DNA from: Botryllus schlosseri
Lineage: Eukaryota > Chordata > Ascidiacea > Stolidobranchia > Styelidae
Assembly: GCA_000444245.1 (NCBI GenBank)
Contig: ATSW01013236.1
Span: 1 to 24,563, forward strand
Length of the DNA: 24,563 bases
Direction: 5' to 3'
Part shown: piece after piece, positions 1 through 10,222 of the stretch
How positions within the stretch are numbered: position 1 is the stretch's first letter
How the letters are laid out: every line of letters begins with the position of its first letter
Made by a program: the position numbers and the translations under genes
Notes under the pieces: generated by a model
Databases searched by the model: none
The model's input: the letters and a program-made list of their open reading frames with translations, nothing else
What the model was told of the DNA's origin: nothing

Positions 1-671
1 GCACCAATTGTGTTCAGATGCATAAATTTCTCTACATCATCAGAATCTTCAGGGGTACCAATGAACCTCGGACCTCGTTCGATCATAACTTGTTAGCTGC
101 TTATTCTTAAAGGGGCTCTGCGCTATAAAAATTATGAGGTCCCAAATTAACTCGCAGGTTGAAAAAAAATTTGCCATGGACATCGTCTTCAGAAAGCCCC
201 CGTAATGGTGCTGCAATTCAATTATGGTTAACATACGAACTGCTTTAGGAGGATTTGTCCTCCTTTTTCAGTTTTTTCAAATTGTCGTCCTAGGACGCCT
301 AAATGTCTTCCTTTTTGGCAACTCCAGTACTGTTAGTGTGAAAATCCTCTCCCGATTCCAAAATATGACAAACATATAAATTGAAAGAATTTTGCATAAG
401 ACCCGTTACGCTCGAGCTTCCGCGTTTCTTAACCCATTGCGAAATTTATGGTGCGTTAACTTCACCATCGCTTTACTCGTTGTGACTTCTATATTTTCGG
501 AAAGGGTTAAGAATTGATGACTAGCAGCCACGTCAGTTGGTCTTAGTACGAAATTCTGCAGCTCCATTACGTCGAGCGCAGTGTTTAGCATAGCATAATA
601 TACCTTCGTTTTAGGACGGCTCAAGAATTTCGATCATATTGAAAGATTTTATTAATAGAACTTTTATGTAT
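1..671. other. No recognisable gene
   Basis: This stretch lies 3' of the last recognised exon of the minus-strand SAMD3-like gene. Two minus-strand open frames (49-234 and 406-624) show no motif I know and do not resemble the expected SAMD3-like C-terminal region, so I do not call them. The missing 3' exons of that gene may lie here unrecognised or beyond the left edge. Confidence 0.5.
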
Positions 672-679
672 ATCTAAAA

Positions 680-1477
680 CAGAGGTCTCAAACTCAAATA
701 TGCTAGCGGGCCAATTTCCTACTTTTTGATGGCGCCGCGGGCCGCAGGCACCAATAATAGGGGAATTCAATGTATTTCCGAGTAGGCTTTATTTGACGGG
801 AGCTTGCAGACTGACATTCCACACACATCTTGGAAATGTGATTTACTATTGTGAATTCATGCCTGCTACGAAAAAAATCACATTTTAAAATATTCGAACA
901 CAATTGTTGCTGCACTTGGCATAGTTGCTGCATATTTAGTTGTAGTCACCATGCGACTGTACAAATGCATCGGGACATCGTAAAACTATCGTGTTATAGT
1001 TTTGCAGCTAGCGGACATTTGAACTGGCACAATTATAGGTAGAATACTTTAGAATTTTAAAAAGATTGATCTGATATCAGAGCATTGGAGCAGTGCCGCC
1101 TAATCCGGGTTTCGATCATACTCCTGATAACAACGCTATTGATGATGTCATTACCCAAGTCAAANTGAATCAGCATTANATTTACGCTCAAATGTTGGAA
1201 CAGATCTATTATAACTTGAATATAATGATTACTGTGCCATAGCGTTAGAAATTTCCAATCGCCGAAGTATTCATTGACCTTCCATTGCGTGGTAACTTTT
1301 GAAATTGATGTAATAGTGAAGTTTGATGAGTAGTTTCAGGTTTCTGGAGTAGTTTTGGGGCAAATTTCCAGTTTTCAAAGTAAAAAGGGATATTTGGCAG
1401 TTAAAGATTGTCGAATACTGCGAAATCCTAAATACCGTCACGGGCTGCATAAAATGGCCGCGTGTTTGAGACCTCTG
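680..1477. mobile_element. Non-autonomous hAT element with 14-bp TIRs
   Basis: The element starts CAGAGGTCTCAAAC and ends with the exact reverse complement GTTTGAGACCTCTG. It is flanked by near-identical 8-bp target duplications, ATCTAAAA at 672-679 and ATCTAAAC at 1478-1485. An 8-bp duplication and a CAG-AGG-TCTCAAA terminus are typical of the hAT superfamily. The 798-bp body has no transposase-like reading frame, so it would have needed a transposase supplied in trans. It lies just downstream of an exon of the minus-strand SAMD3-like gene, so it is probably intronic. Confidence 0.88.
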
Positions 1478-1522
1478 ATCTAAACTGAAGCAGATCCATA
1501 CTAGACAGGTAGCAAATCTTAC

Positions 1523-1627
1523 CTGANAAAGACATATTGCACTCAAACCATGGTTCGACTTTATTTTCTTGTCTGTGAGAGCCTTCTGGAGTTCGAGCAG
1601 GATATGAATTTCATCGTCTTCATTTCC
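1523..1627 (-). CDS. SAMD3-like gene, most 3' recognised exon
   Basis: The 35-codon exon sits between TTTGCAG and a consensus donor CAG|GTAAGA. It encodes GNEDDEIHILLELQKALTDK, then a short segment ending SAICLxQ. The frame stays open across the whole exon and the phase is 0 at both ends, matching its upstream neighbour. Further exons must exist. The next 800 bases are the hAT element at 680-1477. Confidence 0.65.
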
Positions 1628-4304
1628 CTGCAAACAATTAGAGTCATAATAGGCACAGGTGAGGGACATTCCTGCAATTCAAAAGTTTCCATTCCATCCA
1701 TCACATTCCATTTTAGATAAAGGCAAGTTTGGGCATTAGCACTGTACGCAAGTTGTGGAATTATTGNTTAAATGCGCGCTATCTCGTTTGCTATCATCTG
1801 AAGACTACTAATTCTTGTCTGCTTTATACACTCGTATTCCGTCGGTGTCACTTGTCAGTGTTTGATTTGTTATTAGTACTGCGCATTGTGCAGTACACGG
1901 CGTTGAATTACGTTGTCAAAAATTGATGCAACACAAGATTCTCGATGGCGCAAATTCTGAATTTATTCGATTAGTTTGAGCAGCAACATTCTATGCTGAT
2001 TTCACCAAACTTACGATCCTTATTTGATGTACAAATTCGACTTCATCGTTAGAAACGTAGATTTCATNGCGCGCTCCGAGAAAACCATCTCTTATTGCGA
2101 TTTGACGAGCAAATATACCTTCTACAAATTAAAGTGCATTATTTGCATCGGTGAGGACCGCAAGCCGCGTATAAAATATTTCAGCGGGAAATCGCATTGC
2201 GTAGCATTGTGCGATGCGATATGCGTGACCAGACGAATCTCGCTAAATGGTCGCGGCCCCGTGTAACACTGATAATACGACTTCTTGAATTACAACTGAA
2301 TATTAGAGTCAGAATGGCCATTTTAAAAGATCGTGGTTTTGCGTTTCAAAAAGAGGGATTTCGACACCACCTGGTTACGCGCCTGCCGCCACCCCATGCA
2401 AAAATAAAAGTCAGTGCCTATGACTGTAGCACTGTTAATTATCAAGCATGATACCAACCTCTTGATCAGTCTGATTTCCAAAAACTTTATCAAGAGTGAG
2501 AAGCATTTCCATGTACTTCTCATGCATTTCTTCAACACTTCTATCAACAAGCAGTTGAAACTCATGTCTGATCTATTGAAAATAACAATGCGTTACTCAG
2601 AGCTGTTAGTCATGAATATGCACATCACTTAAACAGGTTACCTAGAGTAAGTAAATTCATCCATATTATTCATTTTAAAACACATAGCCTAGTTATTCAG
2701 AATAACGCGAAACAATAACTTCATATTGTTTATTTATTCGCTAAAAGCTTTTCGACTGACCCTCATCAGTAGCGAACGTCAGTGATAGGGTGGATCAACT
2801 TCGAAATGTAAGAATTATTTTGTGTCTAAGATGTAATAATGACAAAAACAAACAACTAGTAGACGGGCAACATACGGTAGTAACGATACAATACAAACGT
2901 TAACGAGTACATATTCGGTTATAAATAACCGAGAACACAGCACACATTAATGAAATATTCCAAGGGTTTAGAGACGTTCATTCTGCCTAATTGACCATGT
3001 TGTTTCGTAGTGAGCTAACAAAAATATCCGCCTCGTGCAACAGCACGACCAACTTTTCAGCTATGGCGTTGCAATTTGGAAGAGATAAATTTTTTTTAGC
3101 TGTCCAAGCCTGGTATAGTGTACACTGTAAGCATGTCATGTAATGGGAAAATAGTGTATGCTAATGCAATAGGAAGATAAATATGCAATTTACATAATTG
3201 CTTATTTTGCCGAGGCACACAAACAATTTCAATTTACTGATTTTCGAAGTTATGACTGCAAATTGGAGTCATCTGTAAAGAATGAAAGACCTCACCAGTC
3301 TAATATCTTGCAGCATTGGAAAGCTCTTCAAAATTTCAGCAACGCCACCAAATTCTAGCACCTTTAACTGATTGCGTCTGTCGTGATGAGTGAACTTCAT
3401 GAGAGTGATGACATTCGGCCAATTGGCACCAGGTCTATTGAACTCTGTTTCCAACTGCACCCTGGCGTCTTCAATNGTNATATTAGGGTGACCTTTTGAA
3501 TAAAATGAAACTTATAAATAATAAAAAAACGAATAACAATCATCCAATNACCTGATGAGCCTAGACACAAAGCATGCGCTCTCCATGAAGACGTACCAGA
3601 TGCCTTTGTCTTTTGTCTGAGATTCCTCAACTTTTGCGACAGCTTTTTCGAGAANTAATACTGAAAAGCATTTGATCATGAATGCACTTTAATATATTGA
3701 ATTCGGATAGGATTNGGGCAGNAGGTCATAGTCAAGAGAAGACNGTGCTTCATAGCAAAACAAGTCCAGTGTCTTCATATTTTTGTGTCTCTTTTTACAA
3801 TGGCTACAGAGATCTTCATATTTTGAATACACTATGCCACAGATCCTGCATGACATGATAACACTCGGATGTTGTCTGTGACAATAAATGTGTAGACAGC
3901 AAATCGGTAGTTNCGATAAAAGGGCACAACCAACACTTTCCATTAGACATTCTACCAAACCATATTAAGTAATTGAAACAGGTCAAGTGCAAAGAAAGAT
4001 GTACATAACTTCATCTGCAAATGAGGTTTCATCACTAGGTCTATTATGATATCTTCAGATGAAATTATTAAACAGCATTAGCTCCCATTTTCATGGTCTG
4101 CTCTTAAGGCGCATCAAGCTGCTAGATCGAAAATAGGTAATCTATATCTACTCANACCGCTGGGCGCTAGTGCTGTATTTGAAACTCGATAACATGAACA
4201 TAACATTATTNACAGATGNTGTTGAAAATTTACATAAACGAATTACCTTGCAGTAAATCAATGTGCTCCCTCTCCATTCCGTTTTGAACTAAAAACATCT
4301 CCAT
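1523..4304 (-). CDS. SAMD3-like protein gene, partial, multi-exon
   Basis: This is a minus-strand gene whose four central exons join in frame: 3660-3552, 3492-3296, 2572-2459 and 1627-1523. Each has AG/GT borders, and the phases fit (1, 0, 0, 0). The joined peptide contains RRNQLKVLEFGGVAEILKSF, then PMLQDIRL joined to IRHEFQLL. From memory, human SAMD3 and its many fish and invertebrate relatives have the same pattern: M-x-T-x4-RR, then V-x-EIL-x2-FP-x-L and an EF-x-LL. A possible first exon at 4304-4247 would give the start of a SAM domain, and a C2H2 finger exon at 3958-3689 lies between. Neither could be joined unambiguously to the core. The 3' exons are not seen. The biochemical role of the family is unknown to me. 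Relatives are often multicopy. Confidence 0.65.
2003..2266 (+). other. Unrecognised open frame within an intron
   Basis: A plus-strand frame of about 88 codons, after an upstream stop, lies opposite the intron of the minus-strand gene between 1628 and 2458. It has a KCIICIGEDRKPRIKYFSGK segment that is not of low complexity. I recognise no family and see no clear splice sites or start context. It may be chance. The rest of the intron shows nothing. Confidence 0.15.
2459..2572 (-). CDS. SAMD3-like gene, EF-x-LL exon
   Basis: This is an exact 38-codon exon bounded by TTTTCAATAG and the donor AAGAG|GTTGGT. It encodes IRHEFQLLVDRSVEEMHEKY, then a leucine-rich helix ending FGNQTDQE. Joined to the previous exon it gives PMLQDIRLIRHEFQLL, continuous with the family pattern. 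That makes the splice prediction strong despite the non-optimal donor. Confidence 0.7.
2573..3295. other. Intron, no feature seen
   Basis: This is the intron of the SAMD3-like gene between the EIL-x2-FP exon and the EF-x-LL exon. It is AT-rich, with no element termini, tRNA-like boxes or sizeable reading frame that I could support. Confidence 0.5.
3296..3492 (-). CDS. SAMD3-like gene, core exon with EILKSFPML
   Basis: The 197-base exon enters in phase 1 and leaves in phase 0 (ACTG|GTGAGG). It encodes ETEFNRPGANWPNVITLMKF followed by THHDRRNQLKVLEFGG, then VAEILKSFPMLQDIRL. The Trp-x-x-Ile/Val-x-x-M-x-x-T-x4-RR segment and the EIL-x2-FP-x-L segment are the most diagnostic part of this gene. 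Two Ns near the exon start leave two residues unresolved. Confidence 0.7.
3552..3660 (-). CDS. SAMD3-like gene, basic linker exon
   Basis: The exon lies between the acceptor TGCTTTTCAG and the donor ATCAG|GTNATT, is 109 bases long and ends in phase 1. The frame that fits the next exon encodes FSKKLSQKLRNLRQKTKASG and a short Ser/Gly-rich end. K-L-x2-KLRNLR matches the basic helix that precedes the conserved core in this family. A second frame across the exon is also open, but it runs into a stop after splicing. One N falls in the second codon, so that residue is unknown. Confidence 0.6.
3689..3958 (-). CDS. C2H2 zinc-finger exon, borders uncertain
   Basis: The open frame contains CRICGIVYSKYEDLCSHCKKRH, a finger with C-x2-C-x12-H-x4-H spacing and the usual aromatic and leucine between the pairs (about residues 37-58). 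A more irregular Cys/His cluster precedes it (around GCALLS to CHRQH), possibly a degenerate first finger. Three single N calls lie in the frame. The frame ends at a stop 29 bases before the next exon's acceptor, and I see no donor that links it in phase. It may be a separate small ORF, an alternative 5' exon, or an exon whose donor I missed. C2H2 fingers ahead of a SAMD3-like core occur in related proteins, which is why I group them. Confidence 0.45.
   Translation of the reverse strand: MVECLMESVGCALLSXLPICCLHIYCHRQHPSVIMSCRICGIVYSKYEDLCSHCKKRHKNMKTLDLFCYEAXSSLDYDXLPXSYPNSIY
4247..4304 (-). CDS. Possible first coding exon of the SAMD3-like gene
   Basis: Reading the minus strand, an ATG at 4304 begins MEMFLVQNGMEREHIDLLQ and runs to a good donor (CAAG|GTAATT) after 19 codons plus one base. 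The string FL-x2-NG-(x)n-E-x-IDLL resembles the first helices of a SAM domain as found at the N terminus of SAMD3-like proteins. The reading frame is open upstream, so the exact start is a choice of the first ATG. The exon carrying the rest of the SAM domain was not found between 3960 and 4246: the candidate acceptors there lead quickly to stops. Confidence 0.45.
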
Positions 4305-5568
4305 TCCCTCGCTATATGCTATTTAGATTCACGTAACAAAGACCGACAGATTCACGGTATATCTCACTCACTCTGGTCCTGCGTGGTAACGATCGATTNT
4401 NTCAGGATTGCGTCATACAGTCACGTGACTCAGTAAGTCATGCGTAAAGAAGAGACAGTTCATCAATGATAAAATACAAAGGGTACTACTAATAACTGAA
4501 TGATTGCTATACTGTTGGCAATGATAGCGGTACCCGATATGAGTAAAATGTTCAACGTCGGGGTGTTTCATACATATTTGTATGACAAATTTCTTCAGTA
4601 AGTTCGGCAGGGAAATAATATGATCAACCTTTTATTTTATCGCAATCTCTTAGTATGTTGATCTGATAATTTGTTTATAATAAACTGAAATGAGTAACAA
4701 GCGATTAACTATAAGGATTACCGTGACTATCGTAGGTATGTAAAGTCAGATCAGAGCTAACCTCAAGACAGCGAGTCGTCAGTCAGGTATTGGTACAGCA
4801 TGACCATAATATCTGATCACCAACCTATTTGCTTGAAGCCCGGTACCACTGTCGGTTACAATCTTGGTTATTTATAACTGTAATAATATTGTTAATTAAA
4901 CACTGCAGCCTGAAGTAAAATCTATAACTTAGGACATACCGATCATATTTTGCGAGGCTTTTCGGCGTGTATCAATATTACCGCGCTTTAGGCTGCCTGG
5001 GATGATATATCACATCAATAGTAACCTCGTGAAGTTTCAGAGTGGAGATTAGCAAGCGACCTCTCAAACGCCCTCTCAATTGATATCCGGTATGAATGCT
5101 TGACACCACAGGAAATTTGTCCGGAATGAATATACTGATATGCATGTGAGCTCATAGACACATCATATGAGCATTACCCCACATCTTATGACATTCACTG
5201 ATGATGTGTGGACGTGCACACAACATGGCGGATTCTCGATGTCAGATCTCAGCCGATAATATGTGTCAGCCAAATATTGTATATACCTATGCACAATGTT
5301 GTGTCTCATTCAACGCTGTGAATTTACAGTGTATTATAGCTATAGCTATAAATCGCGAACGATCTCGCAGTTATACTGCACCTCGCCGTGTAAACTTCGA
5401 TTGTGAGTTTTGACATTGCACTGAGATTTAGTGCATCAGTTTCATGAGATATTACGCAATTTTCCTTCTCAGTCATTCGATTCTTTGGGGATCCCTACGT
5501 ATATTTTGTTTTGCATCAAGCCATACGGATTGTAGGAAATACATGGCGTGATGATGAAATGGATGTAA
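4305..5568. other. Intergenic region between divergent genes
   Basis: The flanking genes are read outward from here (SAMD3-like to the left, esterase to the right), so both promoters are probably in this stretch. A TATAAA at 5347-5352 is the only promoter-like string I noted, and it is weak evidence on its own. A 70-codon plus-strand frame at 5201-5413 begins near a good-looking ACAACATGGCG but has no recognisable protein features. The true start codon of the esterase gene must lie upstream of 5569 and is not identified. Confidence 0.4.
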
Positions 5569-5906
5569 AGAGCGATTACCTCGGGGAAAAATTCGACCCG
5601 ATGTCAAGTCTTATCCGCTATTGCCTTTGTGCTGGTCATTTTGTTTTACTTACATCCCGTATGTCGTGAAATTCCTCCTTCATTTTTTCCATACAAACCT
5701 CATTGGCGCTGCGAAAGCGCCATGACGAATCTCACAAAGGGCAGATGGGCTCATTGGTCGGAATTCATCATTGATCCGCATTCGGACGAGTACAAGAGAC
5801 TGAGTGCTGAAGAGAGAAAGTTTGATAATCATATGACTGAGTTTCGAATACAAAGAGGAATTCACACGAAGTTATGGAGGGATGATCTGAAATGCGGGTT
5901 AAGAAA
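5569..5906 (+). CDS. PC-esterase-like protein, 5' exon with membrane anchor
   Basis: The frame opens after a stop at 5566-5568 and encodes a short basic lead, then a hydrophobic stretch SAIAFVLVILFYLHPV. It continues with PYKPHWRCESAMTNLTKGRW, a charged region, and LWRDDLKCGLRK. A short cytoplasmic side, one anchor and a lumenal domain are typical of type II Golgi or secretory-pathway enzymes. No in-frame ATG precedes the anchor, so the start codon must come from an upstream exon. The internal ATG in SAMTNL would lose the anchor. A donor AAGAAA|GTATGT ends the exon in phase 2. It joins the acceptor at 9336 to give GLRK-CIDMRKILHAEYARWV. The open frame running on to 5979 would then be intron. 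Confidence 0.55.
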
Positions 5907-6114
5907 GTATGTCAAGAATTCTATGGATTTGAAGTTCGAACCAACCGTATGGAATAATTCTAACATAATGGCGATATGATTATCGCTACATGTCCAAATG
6001 TTCTCTCATTTGTACATTCTGTGTTAAATTCTATGCACCATATACTGTTCAACAGGAAATGGATTTAATAAATAGGATTATGTGCAACTAATAGCGACTG
6101 TGCTCACTATAACA

Positions 6115-7057
6115 CAGGGGTGGGCAAACTACGGCCCGCGGGCCGCATGCGGCCTGCAACGACATTCTGTACCCCCATTGTGTCGCCATGGCCATATGGT
6201 CGTGTGATATTTTCTTAACACATTCTTTCATTCAGCAAACAAACGAAGCCTAAAGGTAATGCGTGGGGAGGAAGCGTCGGATCTTGGTGCGATGCGGGTA
6301 GCGATCGACAGTGTTGCAGTGATGAGAAGAACGGTCCTTGCGGTTGGAATGCGACTGTCCAACGTAAGATTATTTAGCGAACGGGCCTACGCTCTTAGCA
6401 GAAAGATTTGTATTTACGCCCAAAGGGTGCTAGACGAAAACAGAGCCTAAATCCGAATTCAGATACACCGTTCTCCGGGTGTCGATTTTATATTTCACCA
6501 GGCTTCTTAACGAGTGAACAGCATTTCCTTATTTGTTAGCACCAAATCAACTTAATTTAGTTATTTCTTTCTGTTGAAATTAGTTATTGTACGGTTTGTG
6601 CAAATCATCATTATCAATAGGCATTTTTCTTCCTCTGTATATAATCAACTGCTAGATAGTTCTTTCGCTTAACCTACTTTGTGGAAGAGATGGTTTTCGT
6701 GTAAAGCTGTGGTTCTCAACCTTTACCGCGAGCCACCACGAGGTTCTACGATATAGCTGCGTACCTACATGATGTCTGTCATGATGTCTATGACTCATTA
6801 TTTTAACGAATTATTCCCGGCACAAAAAGAAAGTTATTCAAATATTTGAATCTGTGATTTTTTCCTTGTCACGCGTCAATAGTACACTAGTAAATTACAG
6901 TTTCACGATGTTCGTGGAATGCCTGTCTGTAATATCCCGTCAAATAAGGCTTACTTGGAAATTATACATTGAGTATCATTATTACTGATGCTGCGGCCCG
7001 TGGCTTCATCAAAAACTAGTGAAATGGCCCGCGACCACATTGAGTTTGACACCTCTG
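6115..7057. mobile_element. hAT-like element(s) with GC-rich termini
   Basis: The left end CAGGGGTGGGCAAACTACGG runs into GCGGGCCGCATGCGGCC. The right end reads back as CAGAGGTGTCAAACTCAATG with GTCGCGGGCC behind it. Both are typical hAT termini with the GGCCCGC subterminal block seen elsewhere in the window. The flanking octamers CTATAACA and AACTAAAT do not match. The two ends may therefore belong to different insertions, or the duplication has decayed. No transposase frame is present. Confidence 0.5.
6707..6760 (+). mobile_element. Solo hAT terminus
   Basis: CTGTGGTTCTCAACCTTTAC, followed by CGCGAGCC, resembles the CAGTGGTTCTCAACCTTT terminus common to many animal hAT elements. It lies inside the 6115-7057 unit. 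I found no convincing partner end, so this is a fragment or an unrecognised nested element. Confidence 0.35.
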
Positions 7058-7562
7058 AACTAAATCGACCCAGAAATTTCGAAACAAATGCGATCCACGA
7101 GCTAATCTGCCCATGATTATTAATAACACACCACTGACAAGGCAAAAGTTACTGTGATGGTTGCAATTGTTTCTTCGCCACAAGCTGATCCAGGCAGGGT
7201 GACGCTGAGTCGAATGAGTTAAAAAGTATTGAACTATATGCATTATGTATCAATGAAATAATTTATCAACGATATTTACTTGAAACGAAATTGCTACCAG
7301 GAATGACTTCAGGTACCACTAATAGTACGCATGCCACGGGTAAAGAACCAGTCATGTTATAACTCCTACGTGCCTATGCATTGTGCATACCTTACCTTCG
7401 TACGTCACTAGTATCTACGTTCGCTCGTACTCCATCATGCTTATTGTAATTTGAGGAGCGTCATGCGGATTCAAATTAGTGATTGGTTTATTCGGCCTTA
7501 GGCATATGAGGTATATACGATCTGTTTTCTTGTACCAATTTCAGGGGGTCCTTTCTCCAAGA

Positions 7563-9276
7563 CCGTGGGGGTTCTTAAGCTTTCTTTCTCTGGCGCCAAC
7601 CTTTCAAAAATTTCCTGGGTCTGGCGCCCCCCTATTTTGAGGACTGTAGTAAAAACAATGGGTAAGTGGTTGAAATCCTGTTTCTGGTTGGAACTTCACT
7701 ATTAGCTCCCTCGACTAATTAACGGTATAATTGTATGTGCTATTTTCGGGATCAAATCCAGGTTGTTATACCAACCATCGGGTAAGGCCTACGGACCCAT
7801 AGCAAATGGTTTGAGATAAAGCAACACATCTCTAATTCTGGTCTGCGATTGGCAATACTGAGAAGTTATTTGCATTCGTTTTATTACTTTGTGTTACTAC
7901 TGAATCAACTGAGAATGTGGTAAAGATTTCTTAACAGTAAATTTAGCACTGCACCAAGCTCTGAACTTAAACATGAATTGGGTAACAACTCGGTGTCATC
8001 TTTTTTGACGCGATGAAGAAATATCCTGACGATTTAATTTTTTAGCTCTGAGATAAACGTATCTTTAGTTGATAATTTTGGCCAAAAAGCTTCAAAACAT
8101 TTTATATGCACAAAGGTCCTCACTCTATAGTACAGTACATTGCCTTTTCGATTTCGACACGCAGTGCGCTGCAGGATGCAATACCTAGTTCAAACATTTT
8201 GTGGAAATAACTCGAGCTGTTAGAGCAATGGATATTTTGGAGCCGCCATATTTAGTCAATAGCTGTACTCAATGAGTATAGGTATCATTTTATAATTGAT
8301 ATCATCATTTCAACACACCCCTGTGATGCAATGAAAGGATAGGAAGGTGTCGAAACGACATGGAGTAGCTAGCGTGACGGGAGTGTTGTAACGGGGAATT
8401 GGCAATTCAAAAGTACGTCAAATTCATTTTATATCATTTAAAATAAACCACTGCAATTATGGTAACATCGTCGATGGGTATTTCGCAAAGTCCGTAACGA
8501 AAAATGTTGTGACTTGAGAGATTTTGTCGAGTTAGTTTGCAGTGAGAACGCAGGGATATATGCCAATAGAAATATTGTCCGCTATATAATCATATGTCCT
8601 TACCACTAGGGCTGGGCAAAATCGAGTACCTGAGTGATTCGATTCTGAATCACGTAATATGCTTCGAGTCGAGTCGAGCAATCGAGTATCTCTCATTGTG
8701 ACGTCATAACAGAGTGTAAAATGTCAAAGTTCAAATATATACCGTTTATGCCACCGCAATGAATATAATGCCTGTTATATCCATCTCATAAATGATACTT
8801 GGGTATTTTTTCGACCATGCCGATTTCATTTCACTGGGTGACAATACTGTGGGATAATCACGACCTTGGAAATATGCTACGTCAAGTAACCCTTGTAGCT
8901 TCGTACTAGATGTTTCGTATGCTACGATACCGCAAATCAAGGTTTCAAGGGTTTAACAGTGAAAATAAATATCGAAACTATAATGCTCGTTGATATATTA
9001 CCTTTCAGTGGCGAGAAGCGCAAATTTCCAGTACTCGAAAAAATCGTATTTTACTACTCGACTCGAATCATTAAAATTATTACTCGATTCAGATTCAGTA
9101 CTCGAATCATTGTGCCCAGCCCTACTTACCACACCATCTACTATGAGGCAGTTTTTCACAGCTTCCCCCATACCACCCCTTGAGCTAAGTGACTCCCATT
9201 CCGGCCCCTGAGCGTTTCCGCCCCTATAAATCCAAATCGACTCGGGAGGCGCTGGAGACAAGATTAAGAACCACTG
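7563..9276. mobile_element. hAT element (CAGTGGTTCTTAA type) carrying a nested hAT
   Basis: The left end is CCGTGGGGGTTCTTAAGC with a following CTCTGGCGCC. The right end reads back as CAGTGGTTCTTAATCTTGTC with CTCCAGCGCC. The flanks CTCCAAGA (7555-7562) and CTCTAACA (9277-9284) match at 6 of 8 positions, consistent with an old 8-bp duplication. Without the nested 519-bp element and its duplication it would be about 1.19 kb. There is no transposase frame. Its right end is 60 bases before the esterase splice acceptor. Confidence 0.7.
8607..9125. mobile_element. Nested non-autonomous hAT (TAGGGCTGGGC type)
   Basis: The termini are TAGGGCTGGGCAAAATCGAG on the left and CATTGTGCCCAGCCCTA on the right. 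Perfect 8-bp duplications CTTACCAC lie at 8599-8606 and 9126-9133. Both subterminal regions are rich in ACTCGA/TCGAGT repeats, the kind of short repeated motif hAT transposases bind. The 519-bp body is non-coding. The perfect duplication shows it is younger than the element it sits in. Confidence 0.9.
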
Positions 9277-9336
9277 CTCTAACAGTTTACTACAACGCAT
9301 GTCAAATACGTGTTGAAAAGAACGATCAATTCTCAG

Positions 9337-10170
9337 ATGCATTGATATGCGAAAAATTCTACACGCCGAGTACGCCAGATGGGTTCCTTCCGACGAAAGA
9401 TGCCAATGGCGAAACTATACCGCGAAGGAGGATTGCAATGTCATCAGTAAATTTTCCGAAGTTCACGTCGTCGGGGATTCCTTCGTTCGCAAAATGGGAA
9501 GGGTTATGATATCGATCCTACGAAACGATCGCAACCGTGCCATCGTCTATAAGAAATACGACGAGAAGATGAAAGCGAAATGTGTCGGCGACGATCAGCT
9601 GTACTGGACAGAATGCGCGCTGGACAGCGGAACTTACAAGCAACTCCTAGTCGACGAAAGACCTCTATGTGGTATGGATCTATGGCGATTTGTGCTGCAT
9701 TCCCATTACGGATTTGACGCCGGAGACAAAACCTTGGCGCTGGTGAAAGCAATGACTGGAAAGCCAGCCGGTTTATTAATCTTAGGAGTTGGCGGTCATA
9801 TGGATTGTCACGCAAAAGTAACATACGATGGTGTGCTACGGGACTCTGTAAATTTCCTCAATACATTTTACAATAAGTCATTTCCGCAAACCATAAAGTG
9901 GCCTTTGTTAGTATTTATGTTCCCCGATACGCCCGATGTATTGAAGTCTCCTGATTACCAAGCGCTAACGGGAAAATTCCGTGCTCCAAGTTTAGCGACG
10001 AGATGACGAAATATTTGACTGACGTTGGCGTCCCATACTTGGATTTTAGACGCCTCACATCGAATGTGCATAGTTATGATGGCACTCACCATGGCATAGG
10101 CGTGAACGTTGAAAAGCTGCAAGTATTGTTCAACTATCTGGACTCGTTGGATCTGCGTTTGAATACGTAA
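9337..10170 (+). CDS. PC-esterase/SGNH hydrolase-like catalytic exon, one frameshift
   Basis: After the acceptor at 9336 the frame reads CIDMRKILHAEYARWV, then C-x-W-x-NYT, then VHVVGDSFVRKM with the nucleophile Ser at 9479-9481. The frame ends at 10006. The remaining sequence continues in the next frame as DEMTKYLTDVGVPYLDFRRL and then SYDGTHHGIGVN, with Asp at 10078 and the His pair at 10087-10092, ending at a stop at 10168-10170. The order A-x-W, C-x-W-x-NYT, GDS-x2-R and D-G-T-H is that of PC-esterase/NXPE-type SGNH esterases, which act on acyl groups of glycans or lipids. The substrate is unknown. The two parts are joined by a one-base frame change near 9970-9985. This could be a sequence error, a polymorphism or a real inactivation. 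Confidence 0.65.
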
Positions 10171-10222
10171 TTTGGACTTTTGCATATTTTAAAAATACAG
10201 TCTATTCTCTCATATATTGTAC

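Larger units (their letters stand above)
5907..9336 (+). other. Inferred intron of the PC-esterase-like gene
   Basis: GTATGT at the left and TCAATTCTCAG at the right, with matching phase, support one 3.4-kb intron. Additional small exons inside it cannot be excluded. It contains hAT-type elements at 6115-7057 and 7563-9276. The latter ends only 60 bases before the acceptor. Confidence 0.45.

Noticed and set aside
5347-5377. TATA box and start site for the esterase gene
   Set aside because: TATAAA in AT-rich DNA is weak evidence. No initiator at the right spacing and no start codon could be linked to it.
5444-5572. An upstream signal-peptide-like exon (ATG at 5444) spliced to 5573
   Set aside because: The phase can be made to fit with a 74-base intron, but the acceptor has no pyrimidine tract, so it is only a possibility.
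8998-9342. A 114-codon minus-strand frame
   Set aside because: It crosses the ends of two nested hAT elements and the flank of the esterase exon, with no protein signature.
9504-9824. A 106-codon minus-strand frame
   Set aside because: It is antisense to the catalytic esterase exon, whose sense frame carries the GDS motif.
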